Both the position numbers and the translations under genes were made by a program. Positions 11,901-24,222 of a stretch of 64,000 nt of DNA are shown here, in pieces; positions within the stretch are counted from its first letter, which is position 1, and every line of letters begins with the position of its first letter. Below the pieces are notes generated by a model, which ran no database searches, was not told the DNA's origin, and was given only the letters and a program-made list of their open reading frames with translations. Source of the DNA: Nomia melanderi (Eukaryota > Arthropoda > Insecta > Hymenoptera > Halictidae). The stretch is taken from positions 16,373,660 through 16,437,659 of the forward strand of contig NC_134999.1 in assembly GCF_051020985.1 (NCBI RefSeq). The letters run 5' to 3'.

Positions 11901-14900
11901 AAGAAGAAGAAAACGAAGCTGATGCATATGCTGCTATGATACCACAATATAAACCACTCGAAGGAGATGATGTACCTGGAGTAACTTTCAATTCTGCCAT
12001 ATCATTGGTAAACAGGTAGTGCAATATTATAATTGCATGAAGAAAATATGTATTTTTAGTATTGTGTTACTAACACACGTACATTTATTTGATATTATTA
12101 TAATATTTTATTTGTATAGATATTGTGCAAAATTACCTAGTGATACGTTCACGAGATTAACACCAGAGTGGTCCATTTCCGAAATTAATATAGACAATGT
12201 GCTTATGTATATATGTTCTTTGCGACTTCCTATAAACTCACCACTTAAATATATTATATCGGTAAATAATTTTCTGATCAAATATTAAACATCTACTGAC
12301 AAATTTCTTCTGAAAAAAGACTTATTTAAAACTAAATTTCAGTCCTATCCTATGCCTAATAGAGCTATGGCAAGACGGATGGCCGCACTACAGTTGTGCA
12401 TAGATTTACATAGGAAAAATGAAATAGATGATAATTTACTGCCCATCGGAAAAGAAAATTTTAAAGCTAAACCGGAAGATGCAGAAGTACCTGCTCTTCC
12501 AGATGAAAGTAAAGTGGATTTTTCCGAAGCTCGGCCTGGAACAACTAAACGTAGACAATATTATTACAAAAAGGTTTTTTTTTAATGTTAACTTATTAAA
12601 AATTAGTATTCTTTTGTTTCAGAATTTTTTAATTCGTGATTTTTTATTGTATATTTTAAGACAAAGATTTTACTTTTTAGACAGCTGAGGCGTTAACGGA
12701 CTGCAGACCAAAAACAGGAATTCCTTCCTACCTGTATCATATTAAAATGGTTTTGAGTTGCCCTTTACCCGAAGAACAAAATACCAGGGGTCGACGTATT
12801 TATCCTCCCGAAGAATCAGCTATTGGTTTTGGCATTATAACATTAAAAAAAATTCCTAAGGTAATACACAAAGTAAAAGAACCATTCCTAATAAAAATTC
12901 AAATATACAGGTGTCCCAAGTATACATTAAAAATTTGTTAATGGTATTAAAAAAATCTTAATAAAAAAAATATTCTGTAACATCATATTCCGTTTCATGG
13001 TACTTGAACTGCATAAATGACAAAGACAATGAATAAAATCTTCCTAAATCCTGATTTAACTTTTTAAAACTTTTCTATTGGATAGGTTGAAAAAAATATT
13101 TTATTGCTACGTAAATACTTATCAGTAAACTGATAAAATAGGAGTACGATTGTTAATATTCATGCATTATTTATTAACATTTAATTCTTTATTTCAGCTC
13201 TGCCCTTTTCCAATCTATACTAGATCTGGAGAAGTTCATGTAAAGTTAAAACTCAGTAAACAAACAGTAGTTTTAAATGAAGCACAGATCGAGAAAATTG
13301 CTACTTTTCTTAATTATACCTTTACAAATGTATTAAGATTACAACAGTATTTAATGCTTTTTGATCCTAATGCTTCTGAAAATTCTTATATGATTGTACC
13401 TGTAAAATTAGGTGATTATAAATATATTAAAAATCTTTTAATTGTATGTTATACATTTACATACATAATATATTTTTGTAGATAAAGAAGCAGATGTAAC
13501 AGTAGATTGGGATTTCTTGGAGTGTATATATAAAAATCGAAATTCAGTGCCAATGAAGGTTCCTGAAGAAGTCAGAAAGGATTTTAAATTTGATGCATTG
13601 AAATACCATGATGCAGTAATTATGCCATGGTATAGAAGTCAGGATCAACCTCAGGTGATTAGTCATAATTTTATCTAGTGCATCTAATTTTATCTATTGT
13701 ATTATAATTTTGTGTACAAATGTATTATGTAAAGAAGTTTTACTTTTACAAATTAACACTTTACCTTTTAAACAGTCATTCAAATAAGTTTGGAAGATAG
13801 TAGAAATGAATGTAACAATTTTTAATTCATTTTAGTATTTCTATGTGGCTGAAATCTGTTCAAATTTAAATCCCAAGTCTTCTTTTCCTGGAGATGATTA
13901 TAGTACATTTGAAGAATATTATCTTAAAAAATATGATATACAAATACAAAACGTAGTTCAACCTTTGTTAGATGTGGATCATACATCAGCTAGGTTAAAT
14001 TTCTTGACACCTAGGTAAATATGAAAAAGTAATATTTTTTATATATTTTTATATACAAGGTTGTTTGACAAATTTTAATGACAATATATGACAATATATG
14101 AGGATAATGACATAATTTTAATTTTATTTTCAAGACATTAATAATAAAAAACTCTCAACAAAACAATTCCATTTCAGATATGTAAATCGGAAGGGCGTTG
14201 CTTTGCCTACTAGTAGTGAAGAAACAAAACGCGCAAAACGAGAAAATTTAGAACAAAAACAAATTCTCGTTGCCGAGTTGTGTGCAATTCATCCGTTTCC
14301 AGCTTCGTTGTGGAGACAAGCAGTTTGTTTACCTTGTATTTTATATAGAATCAATGCCTTATTATTGGCTGATCAAATACGATGTCAAGTTGCTCAAACT
14401 ATAAATTTAGGATGTCAAAATTTAGACGCCGGTATGTATAAAATCAGACATACAGTTAACGAACGAATGACAATTAAGAAATATTTTAGATTTTGAATGG
14501 CCGGCGTTAGATTTTGGATGGAGTTTAGCAGAAGTATTAAAAAAATCAAAAGAATCGGACAAAAATAAAGTTCCGAAAACTGAAACGACATTACAAAATT
14601 TTGTATATAATAACGTTGTTGACAAGAAGATAGAAAATATATCTGAAAATATAGCAGATCCTTTGAATAAGTGTAAAGAAAAAGTAACTGATGAGACTTG
14701 TGAATTTCAATCAGTAAGTAAAAATGTAACAGATAGTGAATCGCAAATATCAAGTAATGAAAATGAATTTGAAATTGGTACTTGGTCAAATGATATGGCC
14801 GTGTCCCCAATAGAATTTGAAACAAATGATTTAAACACAAATGTTTTGTCGAATGATTTCAATTGGAACGGCGTTCGATATGGTTCCCCTGCTTGTGAAT

Positions 14901-17900
14901 CGGATTTCGATGGATATGAATCGGATGATATTTATAGTGATGGGTTTAATGACACTTCAGATGAAAGTGAAGATGAAAATAGAGGATTACGAATATCCTA
15001 TATGGGGGAAAACGTTGCAGAAGCTGTTGAAGATGAAAAACAAATAACTAAACAGGAAATTAACAAAAAGATTTTAGATTTATTAGAAATCGAGAAAAGA
15101 GGCGATGACAGCTTATGGACGTATACAAAAAAGAATGAGGAATCATTAATTGAAAAGTATAGACAATCTCATTACGAATTTACTAAAATTAGAGAGCAGG
15201 AATTAATGAATAATGAATCTTTTATATCTTGTAATAATGATGTTATAATTACAAGGAAAAATATAGTCAACACATTGCCCGAGGAAACTAAGCAAGATTG
15301 TAAACACAAAACTTATATAGAAAAAATTGTGGACAGATTTAAAACAGAAATATTAAATAAAACCATTAGTTTGCAACCAATAAAAAAAGACTTCAATAAA
15401 ATAGACTTTACACATGATCCAGACAGTGATCTTTTTAGTTTTGACTTTCAACCTGAATTGAAAGATCATCCAGGTCCAAGTCCAAGTTTAATTCTGCAAG
15501 CTTTAACCATGTCCAATGCAAATGATGGCATTAATTTAGAACGTTTAGAAACTATTGGAGATTCATTTTTAAAATATGCTATAACTACATACCTCTATTG
15601 TACATACGACAATATTCATGAAGGCAAACTTAGTCACTTAAGGTCTAAACAGGTATTAGTATTCAAATGCTTAGGTGTCTTCGTTTGATGTTATTATTTC
15701 TAATTTTACTACAAGAAAATGTTTTAGGTCAGCAATTTAAATTTATACCGATTAGGAAGACAAAAAATGTTGGGTGAAAGTATGATTGCGACAAAATTTG
15801 AACCACATGACAATTGGTTACCTCCTTGTTATTATGTTCCGAAAGAACTTGAACAAGCTTTAATAGAATCTGGTATTCCTTCTAGTCTTTGGAATCAAGC
15901 TGACATTCCGACCCTACAAACTGTAAATCCCACTGATATAACTCAACTTGTTAGAGAAACAGAACAAAAGTTGGGCATCATGAAGAGCGAGCTTAATCGT
16001 AATGAAACCATAATTTCAAACAATTTGGACAACTTACGTTGTTTTATACCTTATAATTTAATCACTCAACATAGCATTCCTGATAAAAGTATCGCAGATT
16101 GTGTGGAGGCATTAATCGGGGCATACTTAATTGCTTGTGGTCCCAGAGGTGCATTGCTTTTTATGGCTTGGTTAGGAATTCACGTTTTACCTACAGAAGA
16201 AGTTACTGTAGTACAAGAAACCGAACCAAAAGAAAGGATTCCTGGTAGTACGCCGTATATAAAAGAAATAAATGAACAAGGACAAGTAACATGGACTCAG
16301 GTAATTATATCTAATTAGTCAAAGACACTTTTTTAAATCACCATTCATTCATTTGAAGAATAAAGCAAAACACAACACAATCCCGTGAATTTTTCAGGAG
16401 TGATGCTAAAGTATGTGCTGGAAGAAGAGGGTCCTTAGAATTTGTAGTCATGATTATTTTTCTTTCATATTTTGCTAAATAATGACTAACTCATTAAGAA
16501 TATAGAAGTATGTATGTGATGAGATTTTCGAAAATGTAGGTATCTACGTGCAGTTTTGCTCAGAGAAATGAAAGAGTTATTAGAAGCTTTTGCTCAGTTA
16601 TCATTGCTGTTGTGTTTTGCTCTAACTTCATCTTAATACCTTGTTTTGAAAGGCATTCTAAAAATAAATTTATTCTTTATAGATCCGTTATGGAACATTA
16701 GAAGAACCTCAAAATCCTTTACTTCGACACATTCCAGAGCCAGAACAAGAATTGAAAATGATGCTTGATGGTTATTGTGAGCTCGAGAAGAGCATAGGAT
16801 ATAAATTTCGTGATAGTAGTTATCTTCTGCAAGCATTCACTCATGCATCGTATCAACCCAATAGACTAACAGATTGTTATCAACGCTTAGAATTTCTTGG
16901 AGACGCTGTTTTAGGTAATAAACAGATTAGAATAATTGTATTCCATGTATACAACTTTTTCTACGTGGGTGTTGTCACAAAACTTCAGGACTTCCCTTTA
17001 CCAATATTATAACAAACTACTGTTACTGAAGATTAAGATACAGTCATTTTCTCTATAATCAGACTTTATGAATTATCTTATAAATTTCTACCAGATCATA
17101 AAACATTTATTTTACATAGAGTTTTTATAGAATTGCCTCTTTGCATCTTAAATATTACTTTTTTAGCGACATTATTATTTACAATACTTTTTATAAATTC
17201 GTATTGTTCATTTTATAAAAGTCTCAATAAAAAAAAAGATATATGCATGAATTTAATATAAAGACAGAAGATTCTCCGGAAGATCTATTTCTTAAGTCAT
17301 TTGTACAGATATTTTTTCATAAGGAGGGACACAAAAATAAACCTTGAGAACAAATCGGGGAACAAATCTCGGACGCCTAGTTTGAATATAATAGCTACAA
17401 CATACTAGTCACATCGGTGAGTGTAAAATAAAACTTTCATAATTTCTATTGTTTCTTAGTGAATACACGTTAAATAAATTCAAATACTAAGTGTAAATTG
17501 AACTGTTCGTCGGTGTCGTTAAAATAAGCGTATTCCTTTATCTTAATTTTATTACTTATAAAACTTAGATACAAATTTTAAGATATTTCTCTTTCTTCAA
17601 ACATTTATTTACAGTCGTTGGCTTTGTTAAAATTTGCTGAAATATTAGGTATAATAACTATATTTAAAGGAAAAACATTGCTCAAAGGGAAATCCAGAAA
17701 TTTTATGTCAACGCTTAAGCGGAGGATTGTGGATTTTTAATATTTTCAGATTTGAAATAGAAAGAATTTGTAATTTTAGATTACTTAATAACAAGGCATT
17801 TGTATGAAGATGCTAGACAACATTCACCAGGTGCTTTAACAGATTTACGATCGGCTTTAGTTAATAATACTATATTTGCGTCGTTGGCAGTTCGATGTGG

Positions 17901-18643
17901 ATTTCATAAATATTTCCGTCATCTTTCTCCTGGTTTAAGTGCTGTTATAAATCGTTTTGTTAGAATTCAAGAAGAAAATGGACATTCCATTAGCGAGGAG
18001 GTAACAATTTTATTTTCCTCTTATCTATTTGCATGTCCTTTAACACAAATGGACCAAAAATGAATAACTTCTTGGCAATGTATACAATGCATGTTTGGAC
18101 AGTTTCAAAATTCATTTACTAAATAATTTTTTATTAATTACATTTTAGTATTATTTAATCGGTGAAGAGGAATGCGAGGAGGCTGAAGATGTGGAAGTAC
18201 CAAAAGCATTAGGAGATGTTTTTGAATCATTAGCTGGTGCAATTTATTTAGATAGTGGTATGTCTTTAGACGCTGTATGGGGTGTTTACTATGCCATAAT
18301 GAGGAATGAAGTTGGTAAATAACATTTAGATTTTATTTGGGCATATACTTCTTACCAAGAACGATAAAAAAAGTAAATATTTTTTACTGTTTCAGAACAA
18401 TTTAGCACTAATGTTCCTAAATCTCCAATTCGTGAATTACTGGAACTGGAGCCTGAAACAGCGAAGTTCGGAACACCTGAAAAGTTGGCCGATGGACGTA
18501 GAGTTAGGGTTACGGTAGATGTTTTCGGCAAAGGTTCCTTCAAAGGAATCGGTAGAAACTTTAGGATTGCAAAATGTACCGCAGCAAAATGTGCTCTCAG
18601 AAAACTGAAAAAGATGCAAAGTTATCCCCGGGAAAAACTATGA
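8993..18643 (+). CDS. Dcr-1: Dicer-1, microRNA-processing ribonuclease III
   Basis: Cleaves pre-microRNA hairpins in the cytoplasm. Twenty exons: 8993-9052, 9124-9239, 9323-9482, 9568-9863, 10309-11237, 11320-11498, 11864-12015, 12120-12261, 12343-12573, 12681-12860, 13198-13411, 13482-13654, 13836-14014, 14178-14431, 14490-15652, 15728-16300, 16683-16914, 17780-18000, 18149-18314, 18396-18643; all in phase, 1955 residues. The helicase region (1-580) is decayed: the Walker A site reads CLGKNYEQT (35-43), while DECH (141-144) remains. Then come the dimerisation region (about 680-760), PAZ (about 860-1020), an acidic stretch near 1225-1260, RNase IIIa (about 1410-1667, ERLETIGDSFLKYA), RNase IIIb (about 1705-1870, RLEFLGDAVLDYL) and a C-terminal dsRNA-binding domain. 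The decayed helicase and close match to insect Dicer-1 rule out Dicer-2. Exon 5 uses a weak donor, GTTTGC. Confidence 0.97.
11594..11712. repeat. Dispersed repeat copy in Dicer-1 intron
   Basis: Resembles 26644-26760 over about 115 bp: shared blocks ACAAATGAAA, AACTC.CTAAA, CCTAG..GA.CATG and G.TATCCG.GATAAA. It sits in the 365-nt intron after exon 6. No ORF; probably an old non-autonomous element. Confidence 0.55.
16915..17779 (+). other. Largest Dicer-1 intron
   Basis: 865-nt intron that splits RNase IIIb just before its conserved DYLITRHLY segment. AT-rich, no coding or structured element recognised. Confidence 0.7.
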
Positions 18644-19660
18644 TAATATGTACATCATTAAAATAAAATAAGGATACAGGAAATCAAAGAAAATTCTTTT
18701 AATACTCTAGAGACATACATTGCAATGAAAATAGTTTGATAAATATATCCGTGAATCTTTAATACAATAGAAAGAATTGTCATGTGTTTTTAAAATTAAT
18801 ATTCGAATGCCTCGTAGCGCAATTGCGCTTCATCTAAATACGTAAAACGGTGCCACTATATTTCATTATATCTTATTAGATATATGTGTATATTTACTAA
18901 AACTCAATTGTAAACAAAGAGAAGTCACCACTTGTAGCAATAACTTTTTATATAATAGATTTTTTCAAAGTGGTTTAGTTTGAAATATTGGAACCAATGA
19001 TACACGACTTTTAAATAATAACATATTTTAATTTATAAAGCAATTCAGAAGTTTCCTGCAGTATCCTTTATTAATATTCAATTGATAATAAAGTGCTCTC
19101 ACTTTCTAAATCAAAATTTTATTTGAAAGCGAAAATGTAAAAAGTCCTAGATATATTTTAAAATGTATTAAGGGATAAAACTAGAAAAAAATATTCACCT
19201 CATAAAGCCTCGCTTTACATTTTACGCACCGACATTTGTCATGTTCAGCACATGTTATTAAAACATGACGCAAAAATAGAAGGCAGATAATTGAAATTTG
19301 ATTTCAAAATACATATTACTTTGTATACGAATTAGTAGTTGTTCATTTTCTAGAATTAAATGAACTACAACTAAATATATTAGGATCATTTATTAATTTT
19401 TATTCCTCCTTTTGTAAAAATGCATAACAAATGTTAAACAAATGTACAATAAAGTTTTTAATTTACATAAATATAAACAAATATTTAAAATGGTACATTA
19501 AAATTAACTTTCTTCCGTTTTATACAACACTTATTAAAATTTCATTGTTACCATACAATATATTATAATTGTATATTTAAATATTTTTACAATTTTTTCA
19601 GTCAGTAACAACGATGAAACATAAGCTGTACATAATTTAAAAATATGTACATTTAAAATG
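18644..19660. other. Convergent 3' flanks of Dicer-1 and NPRL3
   Basis: No gene. AATAAA at 18662-18667 lies 19 nt after the Dicer-1 stop, close for a functional signal; further AT-rich candidates follow. Confidence 0.5.
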
Positions 19661-21775
19661 CTAAGAACCAAACTGACTGAAAAAGAGAGCTATGGCAGGG
19701 TCTTCGCACTCACATGTGATTAATACGTCCCGAAACTTATCTAAAATTTGTAATATTTGAGATCTCCGTATATTTTCTAAGTACATAATTTCTTCTAAAT
19801 GATGACCCCCATTAAAATAACCAAGTCGACATAATCTATCTAACAATTTCCTATCGTCAGATGAAATATCATAATCTTCTGACTGATAATTATATATTCC
19901 ATTTTCTTTATGAAGATTCAATAATAACTCTTCCTTCATGTCAGTTGAAGAGCCTTTTGAAACATCATTCAAATTTCTTGCATTGCCATTCTCTGTGAGT
20001 TCTTTTATGTTATAATTTGTATCATCTTTTATATCCTTTAGAAAATATATTTTTAATTAATAACTTTTTTAAAAAAAGTATTTTTTACACTTACCAATGG
20101 TACTCGACCATGCACAGTTGGCATGTATTGTACATATGTGTGCAATTGTAAAAGCAAATGATTCTTTAACAACCATATTATTATTTTCACTAATTGTGTT
20201 TGTTGTTGCGATTGGTTCAAAGGATTTAATTTTTGACTGATTGATGTTGGTAACGAGAAATCACTAATGACCTATGGGAATTGATAATTAAAATTTAATT
20301 TTACGTTTATATGTATAATAATTAATTTCTTTGTACTGACTTGTAAAAGACATAGTCCTGGAAATTCTTCAGAGAATGTCTCTAATAATTGATTTGTAAT
20401 AACAGCGTCTGGCGATACAACATAAACGTTACTCTCGCAAAGGGGATAAATTATAGTAGCTTTGGCCCAATAAACTAGGTGACCAGTTAATTGAAAAACT
20501 TGAGTAAGGGTAAGATCGGAATCGGCAGCTAAAGTTTGTAAACTTTTCAATGGACTATACATCTGAATGAGACGTCTAAGAGCTGGAGAAGAATCCAGGG
20601 GAAGTGTATCCAACAAATTTAATGGTTCAATGAGTAATAATAAACCATGATAAGGTCTTAAACTATTTAAACACCTGTAATAGAACATTAGATGTAATAA
20701 TATTATTTTCATTTTTTAAATTTACTTTGATACTAGCCTATCTATTATTTCTGGATTAATAATGAATCCTTTCTTATGGGATTGATGAACTTTTTGTGGG
20801 AGGCAGAAGCGAACCTGAATCCATTTATTAATCATAATATTAATAACTCCAGAAGTGCTAAGACTGTTAAACACAGATTTTAAGTCACGTGCGAGCGAAC
20901 TTCTTTGTAATATTAATTCATATGGTGATTCATCGCAATCACTCTCTCCTTCTGATCTAAACGTGCATACAAAAAGATTCTATTATTCCTTTTCTAAATC
21001 TCCTTCTCTTTTAAATAAAATAAGAAACAATATTCCATATACCTAGTAGCAACTTCATCATGAGTTGAAACCATAATTTTTATTTCTTCTGTTAAGAATC
21101 CACATCTTTTTTCTTCGTGTCTTAATGCTATACCTAATCTAAAATAAGTTACATATAACATCTCTTACATTGTAACTGTTTTGGAAAACATATAGTACAA
21201 ACCTTTTACTTAAATCGTAATAACATTTTACTATAGAATGACTTGCTTGCGCTTGAAGAGCGAAAACTATATTAAAAAGCATAGAAGAATTAACTTCTTT
21301 TAGCCCACGAGATGATACAAGAGTTGGGTGTCCAACAAAGCGAACATCATTTACTTTTAACTCGAACTTCTGCTCACACAATTCGGGTTTAACGGCAAAT
21401 AATGTTGATAAAACTTCATCGGTTACTCCAGTTAAATTTCCATTGCTTACGTTGGAGGTTGAGAAAGGTAAAGACTATTAAAAAAATATATTAAGTGTTA
21501 AATTACTCTATATGTTTAGGGAATATTCTCAATATACATCCATACTTTGTATACGTAGTATTTATTAATTATTGAATAAACAATACACTATTAAAATATT
21601 TTGTGAAGCTGACCTGCAATGAATCTTCTGCTATAGTTAAAGAATAAGGATTCTTTCTTTTAGTACATTGATTAGAATCTCGTGTGTGCTTAGCCATATG
21701 TGGATAACGAAACAAAAGCCTGTCACCTTTGCTATCACTTTTTACAAGAATTGTACTTAACGGATTTATTTCCAT
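19661..21775 (-). CDS. Nprl3: NPRL3, GATOR1 complex subunit
   Basis: GATOR1 acts at the lysosome as a GTPase activator for Rag GTPases and so lowers TORC1 activity when amino acids are scarce. Exons: 21775-21614, 21474-21203, 21138-21043, 20956-20726, 20674-20341, 20271-20095, 20035-19661; total 548 residues in phase. The N-terminal longin-like part shows VGHPTLVSSR and FNIVFALQA. The middle carries LLLIEPLNLLDTLP and SSPALRRLI, followed by LTQVFQLTGHLVYWAKATII and the nearby VVSPDA, both hallmarks of NPRL3. The C-terminal exon has a winged-helix-like segment near LDRLCRLGYFNGGHHLEEIM. Length is close to the usual 550-570 residues. It converges on Dicer-1; no sign of shared regulation. Confidence 0.93.
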
Positions 21776-24222
21776 AATTGCTTATTAATATAAAGGTTAT
21801 ATTACAATTTACTATAACTAAGTACTAGACATATTTTCGTAAAATATGTACTTGAATTAAATTGAATTTAACATCCCAATATTAATCAAGATATCTAAAT
21901 ATATTTAGCACTTCGTATAAATTAAACTTTTTTGATTAACAAAATTTAGAGCAACTCGATCACAACAAAGTGTCACCGGAACCACGCGGTTTATATTCTA
22001 TTGTAGTCTACAAAAAATTAGCAAAATAAGTTTCGTAAGTCCATGAATTAATCTTAAGCAGTATAAAAAAAATAAATGTGAAATATATTTTGTGTCAATA
22101 AATATAGTATATTATTTAAAAAAAAATAGTGTTTATATCTATTGACGGTTAAAAAATTTCCATCCTACACCAACTACTAGAAAGTCATAATTTTCTATGA
22201 CCATTCTGCAAATTAAAGTCTATTGTAATTTAATTTTATTCAGTTTCAGTGATAAAATATATTAGAATATTCTTAATATTATATTACTATAATGCTCATA
22301 ATAAAAATGAGAAAATGAATAATTTAATTACATATTTAGTGGTTATTTGCGAGAATGATTTACGTTGGTTAGTTATTTACCGTAAAACACTAAATCGCTC
22401 TACTCGTCGGATTACAAAGTTAACTAGCCTGAGTTATTAACATTTTGATATATAAAAATATGTGTCAAAAAATTTCATTCCTTTTTATCTTGTATGTATT
22501 ATCATTTCTTCTATTTACTTCTCTTCATTTTACTATATTCGTGTTTGAACGACGCGATACAATATGCAAAGAGAAAATTCAAAATATTAAAACTTCCCGC
22601 TAAACATCATAGACACGGTTATGAATATTGTGTGCGAGAAGTTCTATGAGTGATATGTCTAGTATGACCAATACTTCATCTGTGAAATTGCTCTGTATTA
22701 CTAAAATGATTTCACTTAAAATTCTTGCTATACGTTTTTCATTTATTTACATCCATTGACTTATATTAGTTTGTTGGCGTCCATTATGTATTCTTTGTAC
22801 TTTCTGTAAAGAGTAAACAAAGAGAAACATACAAATTTATTCCGATATTCAAAATGTATATTAAGACTTAATAATATTATTGTTCGTTTCACAATAAATA
22901 TTTGAGTGTTGGATTTGTTACATTTGGTGTATGTATTTCTATTAGGACAATTTTAATATCAATTTAATTACATAAGTTGTAAAAACATAGGTACGTACAT
23001 GTGTGTATAAATATTCATATGTACATATATATAATTATATACATATGCGCATATATGTAAAATACCATAAAATAATTTGAAAGGTACTCAATGAATCCGA
23101 GATATTTAATTAAAATATTTGATTTTGCATAAGACGAAAGGAATAATAATTATAAAGTTAAAAATAAATTTCTAATAATTAAAGCATGCCAGACATAAAA
23201 TAACTAGGAAATTGTTTTATATTTCGTCTTTAATGGTGCGAATGGTATTGTTTTTGTAAGGGTGTGGGGCGGTCATGTATTGAGAGGCCGCGAAATTTTC
23301 ATCGCCGCTCAATACGACAACGCGTGCGCTTTTCTTGCAGGGAAGCCAGTAGCCACCCTAATACTACTTTCACTTTGAGGTGTCGTTCATCGGTAGGAGT
23401 TTACTTTTCACTGTTATACACACATGTTTTGGCATATTAAAAACTGTTAAATACAAAATCCAATGAAAATTTGTTTTTCTATGAATTCAGGGTAAATATG
23501 CCGTGATGAAAAATGTTTAACTGAAGTGCTAGTCACAAGAGGAAGAAGCGAAGCGTATAGGAAGTGAAGTTCACCGGCTACTGTCATAAGTATCAAAGTT
23601 TATTATTTATTTGTGTCATAACGCGTGTAATATATTTACAACAATAGTGCTCACTATTTTCAATTAATTTCTCTTGCATCATTAAGTATTATTATCTAAT
23701 TCCTTCCTAATATATTTTCAATGAAAAACATAAATATATATTACTGGATATAATAATTAACATCAATCCGGACAAATTTTATGTAATTTTAATGTAAAAA
23801 ATACAATGATATTATCAGTATTCAGTAATGTTTTAACAATGTTATTTTACCATTCTGTTACTGTTTGTACTTTAATAATCTTCGAATTACGTATCTAGAT
23901 TATATTATAATTTTTGCCAAATTACTCGACCGAAATCATTGTAATGATACGAATAATTGTCTATTAAAATATATTATGCAACTTATTACTTTCATTCGTT
24001 ATTACATGATTAAAAGAAACAAGTAATAATTATTCGAATAAATTATTCAACTGAGATGATTTAAATAGTTATTACACAAATACTTATTCAAAATTAATTT
24101 AATGATACTTAACAGTTCGAATAAGGAAGAAAGTACTTGATTTTTTAGTCCGTTGCTACTTATACTATATTAAATTTTGTTTGCCAGTTACTAATTTTTC
24201 ATTTTTGAAACACATTCTGCAG
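21776..24222. other. Interval between NPRL3 and the membrane-protein gene
   Basis: AT-rich and without coding sequence except a short GC-richer patch at 23260-23400. That patch has an 8-bp inverted repeat GTATTGAG/CTCAATAC (about 23277-23322) and a possible donor GTAGGAGT near 23394, so it may be the promoter and non-coding first exon of the next gene. Confidence 0.4.

Noticed and set aside
14415..14840. Minus-strand hydrophobic frames opposite Dicer-1 exon 15
   Set aside because: Shadow of an acidic, asparagine-rich stretch; not a membrane protein.
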